Assembly: GCF_904849725.1 (NCBI RefSeq)
Contig: NC_058519.1
Location: 179,169,703-179,233,702, forward strand
Direction of reading: 5' to 3'
Length of the DNA stretch: 64,000 nucleotides
Source: Hordeum vulgare subsp. vulgare
Taxonomy: Eukaryota; Streptophyta; Magnoliopsida; Poales; Poaceae
In this document: positions 1 to 10,849 of the stretch, in pieces
Position numbering within the stretch: position 1 is the stretch's first letter
How the letters are laid out: each line of letters starts with the position of its first letter
The notes under the pieces: model-generated
Database searches by the model: none
Told to the model about the DNA's origin: nothing
What the model saw: the letters and a program-made list of their open reading frames with translations, nothing else
Translations under genes and position numbers: made by a program

Positions 1-924
1 TGTTCGGAGTCCCGGATGAGATCCCGGACCTCAAGAGGGTTTCTGGAATGGTCCGGAAATGAAGATTGATATATAGGAAGTCATGTTTTGGTCACTGGAA
101 AAGTTTCGGGCTCATCGGTAGTGTACCGGGAGTGCCGGGAGGGGTGTCACGCCCCAAGGGGCCTATGGGCTGTGGGAAGAGATAAACCAGCCCCTAGTGG
201 GTTGGAATAAGTTCCCACTAAGGCCCATAAGGTTTGAGAAGGAAAAAAACAAGGTGGAAAGAGTTTCCAAGTGAGAAGGAGGAATCCTACTCCAAATAGG
301 ATTGGAGTAGGACTCCTCCTCCTCTTCCTCGCGCAAGGGAACAGAAGGCTGCCCTAGGGCGCAGCCCTCTCCCTCCTCTCCTCCTACACATACTAAGGGT
401 TTTAAGGGTTTTTGGAAAACAGAAAATAGCCACGTGCTACCCTCTTTCTGTAGATACGTTTCTCCTCTAGTTTCAGCAGTGCTTAGGCGAAGCCCTGCTG
501 GAATAGCACCACCACCACCACCACCACACCGACGTGCTGGAGAACTCATCTACCTCTCTGTCCCTCTTGCTGGATCAAGAAGGTGGAGATCGTCATTGAG
601 CTGTGCGTGTGCTGAACGCGGAGGTGTCGTCCGTTCGGCACTAGATCAGGAAGGATCGTGATGAAGATCGCGGGACGGATCGTGATGAAGTTCGCGGGAC
701 GGATCGTGATGAAGTTCGTGGGACGGATCGTGATGAAATCGTGGGACGACGGCGATTTGAATCGCGGAAACGTTCCACTACATCAACCGCGTTATATACG
801 CTTCCGCTTAGCGATCTATAAGGGTATGTAGATTCACTCTCCCCTCTCGTAGATGATCATCACCATGGATCGGTATTGCGTGTGCATAGGAATTTTTTTG
901 TTCCTCATGCTACGTTTCCCAACA
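1..924 (+). mobile_element. Copia LTR, 3' part (Angela/BARE/WIS-like), cut by window edge
   Basis: The segment reads like the downstream two thirds of a Triticeae Copia LTR. It has the proline-like run of 'ccggga' motifs, an exon-like stretch with 'gaagccctgctgga', the 'cgcttccgcttagcgatct' block near 800, and the terminal 'cccaaca' at 918-924. The LTR start lies outside the window. No coding region is expected; short ORFs here on both strands are chance. Family naming is from memory of these LTRs, not a search. Confidence 0.8.
653..747 (+). repeat. 24-bp tandem repeat, four copies, inside Copia LTR
   Basis: Units begin at 653, 677, 701 and 725 with 'ggatcgtgatgaag' followed by a variable 'atcgcgggac' or 'ttcgtgggac'. 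The last unit is one base short. It lies in the part of the LTR that in related copies is the single 'cgcgatctgaatcg' region, so it looks like a local expansion in this copy. Confidence 0.85.
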
Positions 925-1597
925 AAAAAGTGGGAGGGAACCAGTCCCTAAGTGGGCTGGTGCGCCTCCACAATCAGCCCAAGGCGCAGCAAGGTGTGGA
1001 GGAGGCAAAACCCTAGGCGTGGGGAGGCCACCTTGGGCCGCAAGGCCCACCCTAGGGCGCCTCCACCACCTTGGCCGCCGCCCAAAGCCATCTAGGTCTG
1101 CCGCACCCTTAGGGTGGGAAACCCTAAAGGGTGGGCACCTTCCTCCCTCTGCTCCTATATATAGTGAGGGTTTTGGGCTGATTTGAGACAACAATTGCCT
1201 CTCTCTTGGCGCAGCCCTACACCTCCTCTTCCTCGTCTTCCGTAGTGCTTGGCGAAGCCCTGTCGGAGTGCCACGTAGCTCCGCCGTCGCCATGCCGTCG
1301 TGTTGCCGGAGCTCTCCCTCAACCTCTCCTCCCTCCTTGCTGGATCAAGGCGTTGGAGACGCCACCGGATGCACGTGTGTTGAACGCGAAGGCGCCGTCG
1401 TTCGGCGCATATATAGGAATCCACCGCGATCTGAATCGTTGCGAGTACGACTCCATCAACCGCGTTCTAGCAACGCTTCCGCTTAGCGATCTTCAAAGGT
1501 ATGAAGATGCTCTACACCTTTGCTCGTTGCTGGTTTCTCCATAGATAGATCCTTGCATGACATAGAATTTTTTTTGAAATTACTATGTTTCCCAACA
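925..1597 (+). mobile_element. Second Copia LTR 3' part, same orientation
   Basis: It begins in mid-LTR ('gtgggagggaaccagtccc') directly after the end of the first LTR and runs to a second terminal 'cccaaca' at 1591-1597. It contains the TATA-like 'ctatatatag' near 1153 and the 'cgcttccgcttagcgatctt' block near 1480. The two copies differ enough to be separate insertions, not a recent tandem duplication. Confidence 0.75.
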
Positions 1598-2636
1598 CTC
1601 ATAGGCCCATGTGTGCCCCCAGGGTTGGTGGGGCCCTCCCGGTGGACCCCGAAACCCTTTTGGCACTCCCGGTACACTACAGGAAACACCTGAAACCTTT
1701 CCGAAACCCGAATACCACTTTCCTATATATAAATATTTACCTCCGGACCATTCTGGAGCTCCTCGTGACGTCCGGGATCTCATACGGGACTCCGAACAAC
1801 CTTCAGTCAACAACATTAACTCGATAATACCAAAACATCATTGAACCTTAAGTGTGCAGACCCTGCTGGTTTGAGAACTATGTAGACATGACCGAGACAC
1901 CCTCCGGTCAATAACCAATAGCGGGACCTGTATGCCCATATTGGTTCCTACATATTCTATGAAGATCTTTATTGGTTGAACCTCTATGTCAAGGATTCAG
2001 TTTATCTCGTATGTTGTTCCCTTTGTCCATCGGTATGTTACTTGCCCAAGATACGATCGTCGGTATCTGCATACCTAGTTAAATCTCATTACCAATAAGT
2101 CTTTTTACTCATTCTATAATACAAGATCCCGTGACTAACTCCTTAGTCTCATTGCTTGCAAGCTCATTGTAATGTTGTATTAGCGAGTGGGCCCAGAGAT
2201 ACCTCTCCGTCATACGGAGCGACAAATCCCAGCCTCGATTCATGCCAACCCAACAACAGCCTCGAAGATACCTGTAGAGCACCTCTATAGTCACCCAGTT
2301 ATGTTGTGATGTTTGATACATACAAGGCATTCCTCCGGTGTCCGGGAGTTGCATGATCTCATGGTCATAGGAATAGATACTTGACATGCAGAAACCAGTA
2401 GCAATAAACTGACACGATCATATGCTACGTTCATAGTTTGTGTCTTGTCCTCTACATCATTCTCCTAATGATGTGACCCCATTATCAAATGACAACTCAT
2501 GTTTATGGTCAGGAAACCTTGACCATCTTTGATCAACGAGCTAGTTCTTAGAGTCTCACTAGGGACAGTGTGTTGTCTCTAGGGCATATAATAATAATAA
2601 CTAATTTATTATTGCCTCTAGGGCATATTTCCAACA
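1598..2636 (-). mobile_element. Copia LTR 5' part, reverse orientation
   Basis: Read on the minus strand it starts at 2636 with TGTTGGAAATATGCCC, the typical start of Angela/BARE-like LTRs. It continues through 'tgatgtagaggacaagac' and 'cggagaggtatctctggg' and breaks off near 1598 before the LTR end. No internal domain follows, so it is a truncated LTR. Confidence 0.8.
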
Positions 2637-3441
2637 CTACGGTCAATAAAAAATAGCGGGACCTGGATACCCATGTTGGTTCCCATGCATTCTACGAAGA
2701 TCTATATCGGTCGAACCAACGATGTCAAGGATTGAGTTAATCTCGTATGCAGTTCCCTTTGTCCATCGGTATATTACTTGCCCGAGATTCGATCGTCGGT
2801 ATCTCCATACCTAGTTCAATCTCATTACCGGCAAGTCCCTTTACTCTTTCCGTAGTACAAGATCCCGTGACTAACTCCTTATCCACATTGCTTTCAAGCT
2901 TACTGTGATGTTGTATTACTGAGTGGGCCCCGAGATACCTCTCCGTCATACGAAGTGACAAATCCGAGTCTTGGTCCATGCCAACTCCATAGATCCCCTC
3001 GGAGATACATGTAGATCATCTTTATAGCCACCAGTTACATTGCGACATTTGATACACACAAGACATTCCTCCGGTGTCAGTGAGTTGCATGATGTCATGG
3101 TCATAGGAACAAATACATTGACATTCAGAAAGCAATAGCAGTAAACTGGATACGGTCAAACGCTATGCTTAAGGTTTGGGTCTTGTCCATCACATCATTC
3201 TCCTAATGATGTGACCCCGTTATCAAATGTCAACTCATGTCTATGGCTAGGAAACCTTAGCCATTTTTTATCAACGAGCTAGTCCACTAGAGGCTCACTA
3301 GGGACCCCATGTTGTTTATGTATCCACACATGTACTTGAGTTTCCAATCAATACAATTATAGCATGGATAGTAAACGATTATCATGAACAAGTAAATATG
3401 ATAATAACTAATTATTATTGCCTCTAGGGCATATTTCCAAC
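2637..3441 (-). mobile_element. Copia LTR 5' part, reverse orientation (second copy)
   Basis: The segment repeats the content of the previous fragment: the 'ccgttatcaaatgtcaactc', 'ccgagatacctctccgtcat' and 'gatcgtcggtatctcc' blocks. It ends at the LTR-start motif, here 'gggcatatttccaac' at 3427-3441, where the last bases of the terminus are lost. The left edge lies near the sequence 'ggtcaataaaaaatagcggg', which corresponds to mid-LTR. Confidence 0.75.
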
Positions 3442-3762
3442 TGATGAAAGTTGTAGCAAAAACTAGGTGAAACGATCATATGCTAAGCTTATGGTTGGGT
3501 CTCGTCCATCACATCATTCTCCTAATCATGTGATCCCGTTATCAAATAACAACTCATGTCTATAGTTGGGAAACCTTAGCCATATTTGATCAATGACCTA
3601 GTCTAGTAGAGGCTCACTAGGGACACATTATTGTTTATGTATCCACACATATATCTAAGTTTTCGGTCAATACAATTCTAGCATGAATAATAAATGTTTA
3701 TCATGAACAACGAAATATGATAATGATCAATTTATTATTGCCTCTAGGGCATATTTCTAACA
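3442..3762 (-). mobile_element. Short Copia LTR 5' terminus, reverse orientation
   Basis: About 320 bases with the same order of motifs ('catcattctcctaatcatgt', 'ctcactagggacac', 'cctctagggcatatttctaa'), ending at the LTR-start terminus at 3762. Only the first third of an LTR is present. Confidence 0.7.
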
Positions 3763-4466
3763 TCGGTATCCCGTGAGATGAACACATGCTCACTATACTG
3801 GTCTTCCTCGTTGTCGGTTTCTTTCTCTTCTTCTTGTTCTCGTGTTCCGACATCCTTGTGAGCAATGCAAACTTTTTCTAGATAGAGGATGATAGATGCC
3901 GTCACATTGAGAGGGCCTTAAGGATATCGCTCCACCGTCGGAGGAGCAAATCCCACTCTCAAGCTATCAAGCCCCTCGTCACATGTTTTCTATGAACCTG
4001 TAAGTTGTCGTTATGATCACCCTGTTAAGGATGACATTGGAACAACTCCAAAGATCATTGTCCGGTATGGAGTGACTGGATACCCTCATGGTCTAAGGAA
4101 TCATACATACATCAACTCGTGCTATGAACTATAGACTTGAAATTATATAATCCCAAAGTATAACAAACAGAACTGGGTCAATTCGGCACGAGTACTATTC
4201 GAATATCTTGCCCTCAAATGTTGCGAGCATTATGGTCATGCCCATAATTAGGAAAATAGAATCACCAATCAATACTTTGAGCTAGTCCTAGAGGTAAGAC
4301 TAGGAATCCGGTTTAACTATTTAAAACTCTACACGTGCTCATGGGTTTTTCTATGAATCACATATTTGAGAACCATATGAGTTATAGCATAGAATATAAA
4401 TATTAACTATGAACTTAGAAATAAATAACACTCAAATATTATTGCTTCTAGGGCATATTTCTAACA
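3763..4466 (-). mobile_element. Copia-like LTR fragment of a different family, reverse orientation
   Basis: The segment ends with 'ttctagggcatatttctaac' (to 4465), the LTR start read on the minus strand. The interior differs from the three preceding fragments, with its own 'ttgaggatgacattgg'-type blocks. It probably belongs to another Copia family sharing the TGTTAGAAATATGCCC start. There is no coding content. Confidence 0.6.
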
Positions 4467-4473
4467 AATCATT

Positions 4474-4850
4474 CCTCCACGTGGTCTAGCAAAGCTGCAA
4501 GTAGATGGTGTAGTGTCTCGGCACGCTGCTGAAGGTTCTTCGTCAACTATTTGCAGGGATGTTAAAGGCTTTATATCGGTGCTTCAACTCTCAAGTTGGA
4601 GGGAATTAGTGACCCTGTTGTTCTGAAAGCGATCACGTGTCAAGAAGCAATTTCCCTAGCTACGGATCTCAATCTTACAATGTTGGAAATTGTGTCTGAT
4701 TGCGAGGAAATAGAAAATGTCATTTTGGATAAAACTGGTGATGTACACAAAACGATTATCAAGGAAATCAATGAAGATGTTGCGTTCGAGTGTTGCTCGT
4801 TCATCTTCGAGAGTAGGAACACAAATATCGAGGCCCATGGCTCATAAAAT
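4474..4850 (+). pseudogene. Broken RNase H-like (RVT_3-type) domain fragment
   Basis: Two reading frames together read like the plant RNase H-like domain found as the last domain of many non-LTR retrotransposon-like proteins and 'reverse transcriptase-like' genes. From about 4477 frame 1 gives KLQVDGVVSRHA and then ICRDVKGF. From 4596 a different frame gives EAISLATDLNLTMLEIVSDC (its N-terminal part), a run of EINED, and CSFIFESRNTNIEAHGS before a stop at 4845-4847. The change of frame between about 4560 and 4596 shows an indel. The first catalytic aspartate region (VDG), the SDC aspartate and the terminal EAH histidine are recognisable. No start codon or upstream domains are present, so this is a relic and not a working gene. 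Confidence 0.65.
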
Positions 4851-4949
4851 TCGCTCTTAATTTTGTTGTAGATATCCTTGGCTCGTCGAAGCCCTTGGTC
4901 ACAATTGTATCCGTATGAATATTGATCAATAAAGTTAAGCGTGTTTTGC

Positions 4950-5790
4950 CTAAAAAAACCTTTCCAGATTGGGTTTTTTCTTGTGTTTTTCCTTGGGTTT
5001 TTTCATGCCTTTTCATTTTGGTTCTTTCCTTCCTTTTTTTTTCATTTTTGCCTTTGCTCTTTATATTTTTCATGTTGTTTTCTTTCTTCCTTTTCCATTT
5101 TCATTTTACGACCATCTTTTACATATTCGTGAATATATTTTTAAAATCATGAGCCTTTTTAGTATTTTCAAACATTTTTATGAAATTATGACTATTTTTT
5201 AAGATTCGTGAACATTTATTACAAATGCACAAACATTTATAAAAATCATGAACATGCTTGACAAATTTGTGAATAATGTTTGAAAATGTGAACTTCTTTT
5301 GGAACTCGTGAGCATTCTTTTGAATTGAAGCATGTTTTTAACCGATGAATATCTTTTGCAATTTGGGAACGACTTTTAAAATTCATGAGGATTTTTTTTT
5401 TAGTTTTGCCGAACATGTTTTTAAATGCATGGATATTTTTTGAATCGATATTTTTTTTAAATCAGTGAAATTTTTCAGTAGTTCACAAATAGTTTTTGAA
5501 TTTTGTGAACATTTCAATTTGTGATATTTTTTAAAATTCACAAATATTATTTTGAATAAACAAACATTTTTTTTCCAAAATCATGAACATGTTTTGAATT
5601 CCAGACCATTTCCTTTAAATCATGAATATTTTTTTAGTATGTTAACATTTGTTTAATCCATGAACATATTATGATTGCTTGAACAATTTTTCAAAATCCA
5701 CATTTTTTAAAATTTGTAAATATTTTGAAATCCCGAATTGTTTTAAAGAATAATAATTAAAAAAGCGAAAAAAATAGGGGCTAGTACTCT
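4950..5790. repeat. AT-rich degenerate short-repeat block
   Basis: The stretch consists of loosely repeated 'gaacattttt', 'aaatcatgaac' and 'tttgtgaac' words separated by T or A runs, with no convincing gene. The overlapping hydrophobic ORFs near 4922-5202 arise from T-rich sequence. Similar blocks in cereal genomes often lie in the ends of Mutator-like or unclassified DNA elements. A related block in the other orientation occurs at 10850-11060. Confidence 0.6.
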
Positions 5791-6299
5791 CTGATTTCCG
5801 ATCACTCTCTGTGATGTTCATCCCTGGTCCTGCCAATTTCCTCCCCACACCTCTCCGTCCTCAGCTGCTGTTCAGTTTGCGTAGGGTGATCATCGATGTA
5901 AAACAAGCACGGAGCACCATCTCCGTCTTCGTCTCAGGAGGCTTCGTGCACACCCCGCGCCGGATGGCCCTTACTCGTGCAGAAGCTGGCACACGACCAT
6001 TGCGGATGCAAACTACTCATATGAGGTTTAGTAACGAACGACTGAACAGCAGGACAAAATACAAGGGACCGGTTGATGTATTTGCATGTTTTTCTTTGCA
6101 CACGATGCATAAACAAATATTTGCTTTTTGTGTGAATTTTCACAATGCTCTGTTCATGGGTGCAACTGAGTGATACAAACAAATTCGGACAGTAAAGAAA
6201 CAATGGGTTCCTGTCTCGGATGAAACGACACATCCCTGCAGGCTGTGGCACACTGCATATAAGGCAGCAGGGTTTTCAGTCAATTGATCCGTTCGTCGC
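5791..6299. other. Downstream flank and 3' UTR of the pyruvate carrier gene
   Basis: About 500 bases with no transposon signature that I recognise. The stretch immediately left of 6300 must include the 3' UTR of the minus-strand carrier gene. I cannot place the polyadenylation site. A 120-aa forward ORF at 5811-6173 has no recognisable motif and I do not support it. Confidence 0.5.
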
Positions 6300-9005
6300 T
6301 TATCCTTCCAGTGATGCGGCAACCTCTTTCTCATCTTCAAAGTAATCTTTCCTGCAAAGAGGATGAAGGCAAACCATGTCATCTTACCTTTCTGAGACAT
6401 CAAGCAACAGATGGGAAAACACGGATCAACTTTGTGACGAACCTTATTTTACGGGAAAGCTGATACAAGCCTGTGCCGGCCATTGCAACGTTTACGCTGA
6501 AAAGGTTCCAGTTTTTCTGGAACATTATAACGTTAAAAAGGATGAGATGGGCAGTGTCAAACAGAAACACCACAGAATAAGAACAATGAGCGTTCCAACA
6601 GAAAAAATATCTCATATGTATCAATGCAGCCAATTGCTGTTCAGGAACACTTTCAGAGCAAGGTCAATAAGAAATCAATATGATAGTTAATAACAAGGAA
6701 AGTGATTGTTCCTTACTGAGGTCTGGGGTTCAAGGGTACTCACAAAAATGAAAGGAGGAGGCTTAGGAATGTTAAGCATTTATTCAACAAGAAGCTAAGC
6801 ATCAATAGCCAGTCTAGGCAGTAGTTAAAAAGGTATCATAACAGAAGATCCACGCAACAACCAATATCTTTCTAGCACGAAATGTTATAGATTAAATGCA
6901 CTGAACAAGTATCAATGGTTACCGGTGTAATGACCATGCTGTAGCGTGACCAGATGATTCCAGTGCAAGCAACAGCTGTACACCATACAACAGAAGTAGC
7001 ATGTAAGTACACAAGAATTGTGTAGTAAACAAGTGAGTTTGTTGTCTGGAACACAAGTGCAGAAGTGCCTGGAATGGACATACCAACTTGCTGAGGATAG
7101 GATATCTTTTCAGGTGGCTTGGCGAAATCGGCAATGTTTGCAATGCTGATACCCCATTTAAATGTTGGAGCCCAAAAATGAACTGCAATGTAGGTATACT
7201 GTCTCAGTACCTAGGTGCAATAACTAGTTAAATGTGCCATCCAATAGATTTCCATTACATGCATTATTAAATGCACCATCCAACAGATTTCCATTACATG
7301 TTAGTACAAAACCACAAAGCATTTGAATTAGTTCATGATTCACAATACTGATCAATAACACATTTTCCACAAAACAAACTAGTATAATGCTAAGTTCAGT
7401 ATCGCATAGCCAATAATGCAGCACAAGCATGGGAAGACCTTACATAAAGTTGGTAAAAGCTGGTGAAGAAGCAGGACCATCTAACTCTCCAAGGAGAAGA
7501 TGTTGTCTCCTTGGGGCTTCAAAAAACATCAGCATTTACCAATATATCACTTTAATCCCTAACTTATTATCACAAGAACGCAAGATCTTTGCAAGTCTTT
7601 TCTTAGTACAAGTTTACAAGGGGGAAATTCAGATACGAGAGCAAATGAAAAATGTGCAATTGGCAAGAGGATGAACATTTCAGTTCCATGGTGAGCTAAA
7701 AGATATCAAAGGCGTACTCTTTAGGTGCCCCATCGCTAAATTTGTTTGGAGCTGTATGAGAGATGCATTGGTATGGCAGGGAATTTCCGACTCCCTATAG
7801 CACTTTGGGAGGGACATTTTCAAAATGGGGTTTCATGTCAAGGTATGAAAGTTGATAAAAATATCTGCCCCTAGCCACTATGGCTAATCAGAAGTAGAAC
7901 ACAATGGAAACTAAGGAATAAGTTCTTGGCTAACTCGCTGATAAAAAGGACAGACCCAGTGCATAGAAGTTCCCACACAAGGTGGGGTCTGGGGAGGGAT
8001 TATAGGAACCTAGTCTTACCCCTGCTACAGTTCAATGCAGAGAGGCTGTTTCGAACCCAGGACCACTTGGCACAAGTGGAGAGTACTTCGCCACTGTGCC
8101 AGGCCTGCCCTCTTCTTGGCTAACTCGCTGATGCATCATAATATTTTTTTACTTCCACACAGCAACATAGGTGCCTACTCAGCAATGGTAAGGAGAAGGT
8201 GGAACTGGCTACGGCTAGTACCAGAATCAAATGGATCATCAGAGTACCCACAACAACAAAAAATGTCATCAGAGAATTGCACCATGAACACAGTGGCCAT
8301 CTGCAGGAGGGGTCAGCAATCTGGCTGTTATTTTGTATTCTCGCTGACTTTTTTTTTCTCCTAGTCTTTTTTTCAATACAAGGGAAGTCGTCATCCCAGT
8401 CCCATATAAGGAAAAGCAGAGTATATCGTACTTCTGGGTTTAAGGGATGCCACAAACCTGGCACGCCCAACACAAATCAAATTGCACATAGGAACAGGCT
8501 AAAAGGAGAAAGAAAAATCAAAACGTCCATCAACAGGCAGAATAAGCCAACATTGGCCTTTTAATCTTTTATATCAACCAATTCAGAACCGGAACATGAT
8601 CAAAGACAGCCATTCTTAGAACAACCGATTTCTCCTAGTATAGATGTTGGTCCTTCCAAAAGGGGTTTCTGGTAAGCTGTACCTGGTTGCTACTTTTCTC
8701 TTACTGTTTTGAACTGAACAAAGAATCCCCAGCATCACTCTCCTAAATTATATAGTCTGGCAATCGTCTATCACTTCTAAGCAATGCTGGTAGTATCCTA
8801 CTGGATGAAAACAACATGTGCAAGCTATCTTGGTGTCCATAGAAATCATTAAAGAGTCTTGGTACATACAATATCTAAAATAAAGGAGGCGATTGACAAC
8901 CAAAACAGAAATAACAACTAGAAACTTAAGGGGATGTGAATATCACTAACTGGTTTTGGGGCCAGCGGGATGGTTCCAAAAAGCTTGAAGCTTTGAAGAA
9001 GCCAT
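6300..9005 (-). CDS. MPC: Mitochondrial pyruvate carrier subunit, MPC2 type, five coding exons
   Basis: It encodes a 110-residue inner-membrane protein of the UPF0041/MPC family. Together with an MPC1-type partner, such proteins import pyruvate into mitochondria. Exons on the minus strand are 9005-8951, 7182-7084, 6975-6923, 6516-6443 and 6351-6300 (stop TAA 6302-6300). All splice sites are GT-AG and the phases join without error. The start is MASSKLQAFWNHPAGPKT (residues 1-18). Family signatures follow: HFWAPTFKWGISIANIADF (20-38), FAKPPEKISYPQQ, TGIIWSRYSMVITPKNW (56-72), LFSVNVAMAGTGLYQL and a charged tail ending SLEG. The two or three short membrane helices lie at roughly 22-38, 50-68 and 74-91. 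Length matches the plant family (about 108-110 aa). Intron 1 (7183-8950) carries a SINE. No stop or frameshift was found, so it looks functional. Confidence 0.93.
7943..8112 (-). mobile_element. Au-like tRNA-derived SINE with 20-bp target duplication
   Basis: On the minus strand this 170-base body has a pol III A-box-like TGGCACAGTGG followed by a B-box-like GGGTTCGAAAC. It ends in a T-rich tail after GGGTCTGTCC. The layout and words ('cagacccagtgcatagaag', 'tctggggagg') fit the Au SINE known from grasses. It is flanked by perfect 20-base direct repeats, ttcttggctaactcgctgat, at 7923-7942 and 8113-8132. It lies in intron 1 of the carrier gene, antisense to the usual display but on the gene's own strand. 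Confidence 0.88.
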
Positions 9006-9314
9006 TGAAACTAACACGGGCCTTCCTGTTTTTTTGAACGACCTGTTTTCACTCACTTAATTGCTGTCCCGTGCCCCTACAAGCAGACATAAAATCGTAC
9101 CTGTAAATCCTCCACAATCAGCATAATAAAATAGCAAAACTCAGTCAGAATATGACTGTGCAGAAGTTTCGATATTGGTGGGATTTTATTTTTACTCTAG
9201 GGGTCAAATTCATGCAACATAAGAACAAAAAAAAAGCCCATAGCAAGAACATGATAGACAATAACCCGCATCAATAATGGGCATAAACTCTCAACATACA
9301 TACATAATTACATA

Positions 9315-9408
9315 CTCCCCTCTGTCCCAAAATAAGTGACTCAACTTTGTACTAGCTTTGTATTAAAGTTAGTACAAAGTTGAGTCACTTATTTTGGGAG
9401 GGAGGGAG
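9315..9408. mobile_element. Stowaway-type MITE (Mariner superfamily)
   Basis: A 94-base near-perfect inverted repeat. The left arm starts 'ctcccctctgtcccaaaata' and the right arm ends 'tattttgggagggagggag'. It sits between TA dinucleotides at 9313-9314 and 9409-9410, the expected target duplication. It lies upstream of the carrier start codon, in the region inferred to be a 5' UTR intron. Confidence 0.92.
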
Positions 9409-10368
9409 TATTAGATAGTTAAACCATATTATAGTGATTTGTGCCATTGACTATAACACAAACTTGATAACAAAGACGCTATGTAAGGGCCAGTTTGCTT
9501 CCGCAGAAAAAATAATGTAGAGACGTGTTTGGCCCTGCTCCGACTCATATGTTGAGCTGCTACCAAACTAGAACTGAAGCCAGCTGAGGAACTGTTAGTT
9601 TGCCAAGTTGGCTTTTAAATCAGGAAGAAACAACACAAGTTATCATCACGCTCCATGAGTTAGAACTTATTTGAACTTATCAATAAACTTTAATTTGGTA
9701 TCATGTACTGTACTACGAGAATTGTCTCTATCTACAAAATATGTGGCATCCTAATCATAATATGAATGTTCATACCATACACTGAGTCACAACTTTCAAT
9801 GGAAGAGAATAACTCACAACATATGAATCTCAGGAATGAAAACAAAAGGCAATGGTATTCAATATTGGGTACGCAACAGTATATGCCAAACTGAAGAACA
9901 TGTCCCAAGACGAATAGCATTCATGAAATATGCTTTGAATGTCATTTTCATAATTATATCTTCTCAACCAGCAATTCCTTCTACAAGAGTACTGAACTAA
10001 CATACCAATCCGTTTTATCAATTCAGAATAGCTACTACCCACAGTATGGATGGTTTCTAAATAGAACAACCGTGGACAGAAGTCCGTCCAACTAGACATA
10101 CATATAAACAAAAACAAAAGTTGAAATTATCGACTCTGGTTCCCAACATTGTCCACTATCTGTTGAAATAAGCATCATGTGCATATGAACACATGATACA
10201 ATTATTCGCGCCGAGGAGGCGGAAAGCCAAGGAGGGTCCAGGCCGGTGGCTGCAGAATGAGGGCCAGCGGGAAGAGAACCTTGACGGGACCGGGAGAGAG
10301 CGCCCTTGAGGTCGCCAGTGGTCGCAGTGGGCTTGAGCCCTCGCCGCCGTTCCGGACCTCTCGCTCAC
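9409..10368. other. Upstream region of the carrier gene, no coding signal
   Basis: AT-rich, non-repetitive sequence with no recognisable protein domain or transposon end. It is most simply read as the intron between the inferred 5' UTR exon and the first coding exon. The minus ORFs at 9732-10117 show no family resemblance. Confidence 0.4.
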
Positions 10369-10441
10369 CCTCTGTCGTCTGTTTGACTGTTTCGATCCTA
10401 CTCGATCCAGGCGAAGGCGAATGGGTACAGCCGTATATATC
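10369..10441 (-). promoter_or_regulatory. Possible TATA box and 5' UTR exon of the carrier gene
   Basis: On the minus strand a TATATA core lies at 10440-10434. About 30 bases downstream begins a stretch without ORF, ending in a plausible donor (AGAGG then GTGAGC; cut after 10369). A matching acceptor could be AAACAG shortly upstream of the ATG at 9005. This would make a 5' UTR intron of about 1.3 kb holding the Stowaway element. This is inference only; GC content rises here as expected for a cereal promoter. Confidence 0.4.
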
Positions 10442-10849
10442 GATCGTTCCTTCGAAATCCATGGTCAAACTTAAATCGTGGTCATGGGTCGCATCTCCCC
10501 CAAGAGAACCATCAGATTAGTTGCGTATCCCTGCGGATTGTAGAGAGCGGGAGGAGGGTTAGAGATCGGTCACCTGAGACGCCGCCGCCGGTCGCCGGAA
10601 CCGAAGAAGCCGATGAGAAGAGGGGATGGGGTGGTAGATATGGTTCAGGTGAGGTGTCCCTTTCAAGTCGCGCAGGTGAGGGAGGCGTCCGACGACAAGG
10701 CCTGCGCTGGAGTCTCAAGCGAGCGCCTTGACCGCTTGGCGATAGACTCCAGTGGCTGCTTTGGGCCACAGTCTAAATTTTTTTTCGTTTCTCCGCAATT
10801 GGGCCACCGTCGCAATGCCTGGTGCCGTTGTATGCTCTTGGGCCACATA
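10442..10849. other. GC-rich intergenic region between two divergent genes
   Basis: The region separates the minus-strand carrier gene and the plus-strand GRF-like pseudogene. It is CpG-rich with short chance ORFs on both strands and no recognised protein. It may contain the carrier promoter's distal part. Confidence 0.4.

Noticed and set aside
4922..5202. Hydrophobic Phe-rich ORFs that look like membrane proteins
   Set aside because: They come from T-rich simple sequence read in all three frames.
10202..10520. Overlapping 87-88-residue ORFs upstream of the carrier gene
   Set aside because: CpG-rich promoter-like sequence; no resemblance to known proteins, and the carrier start at 9005 is clear.
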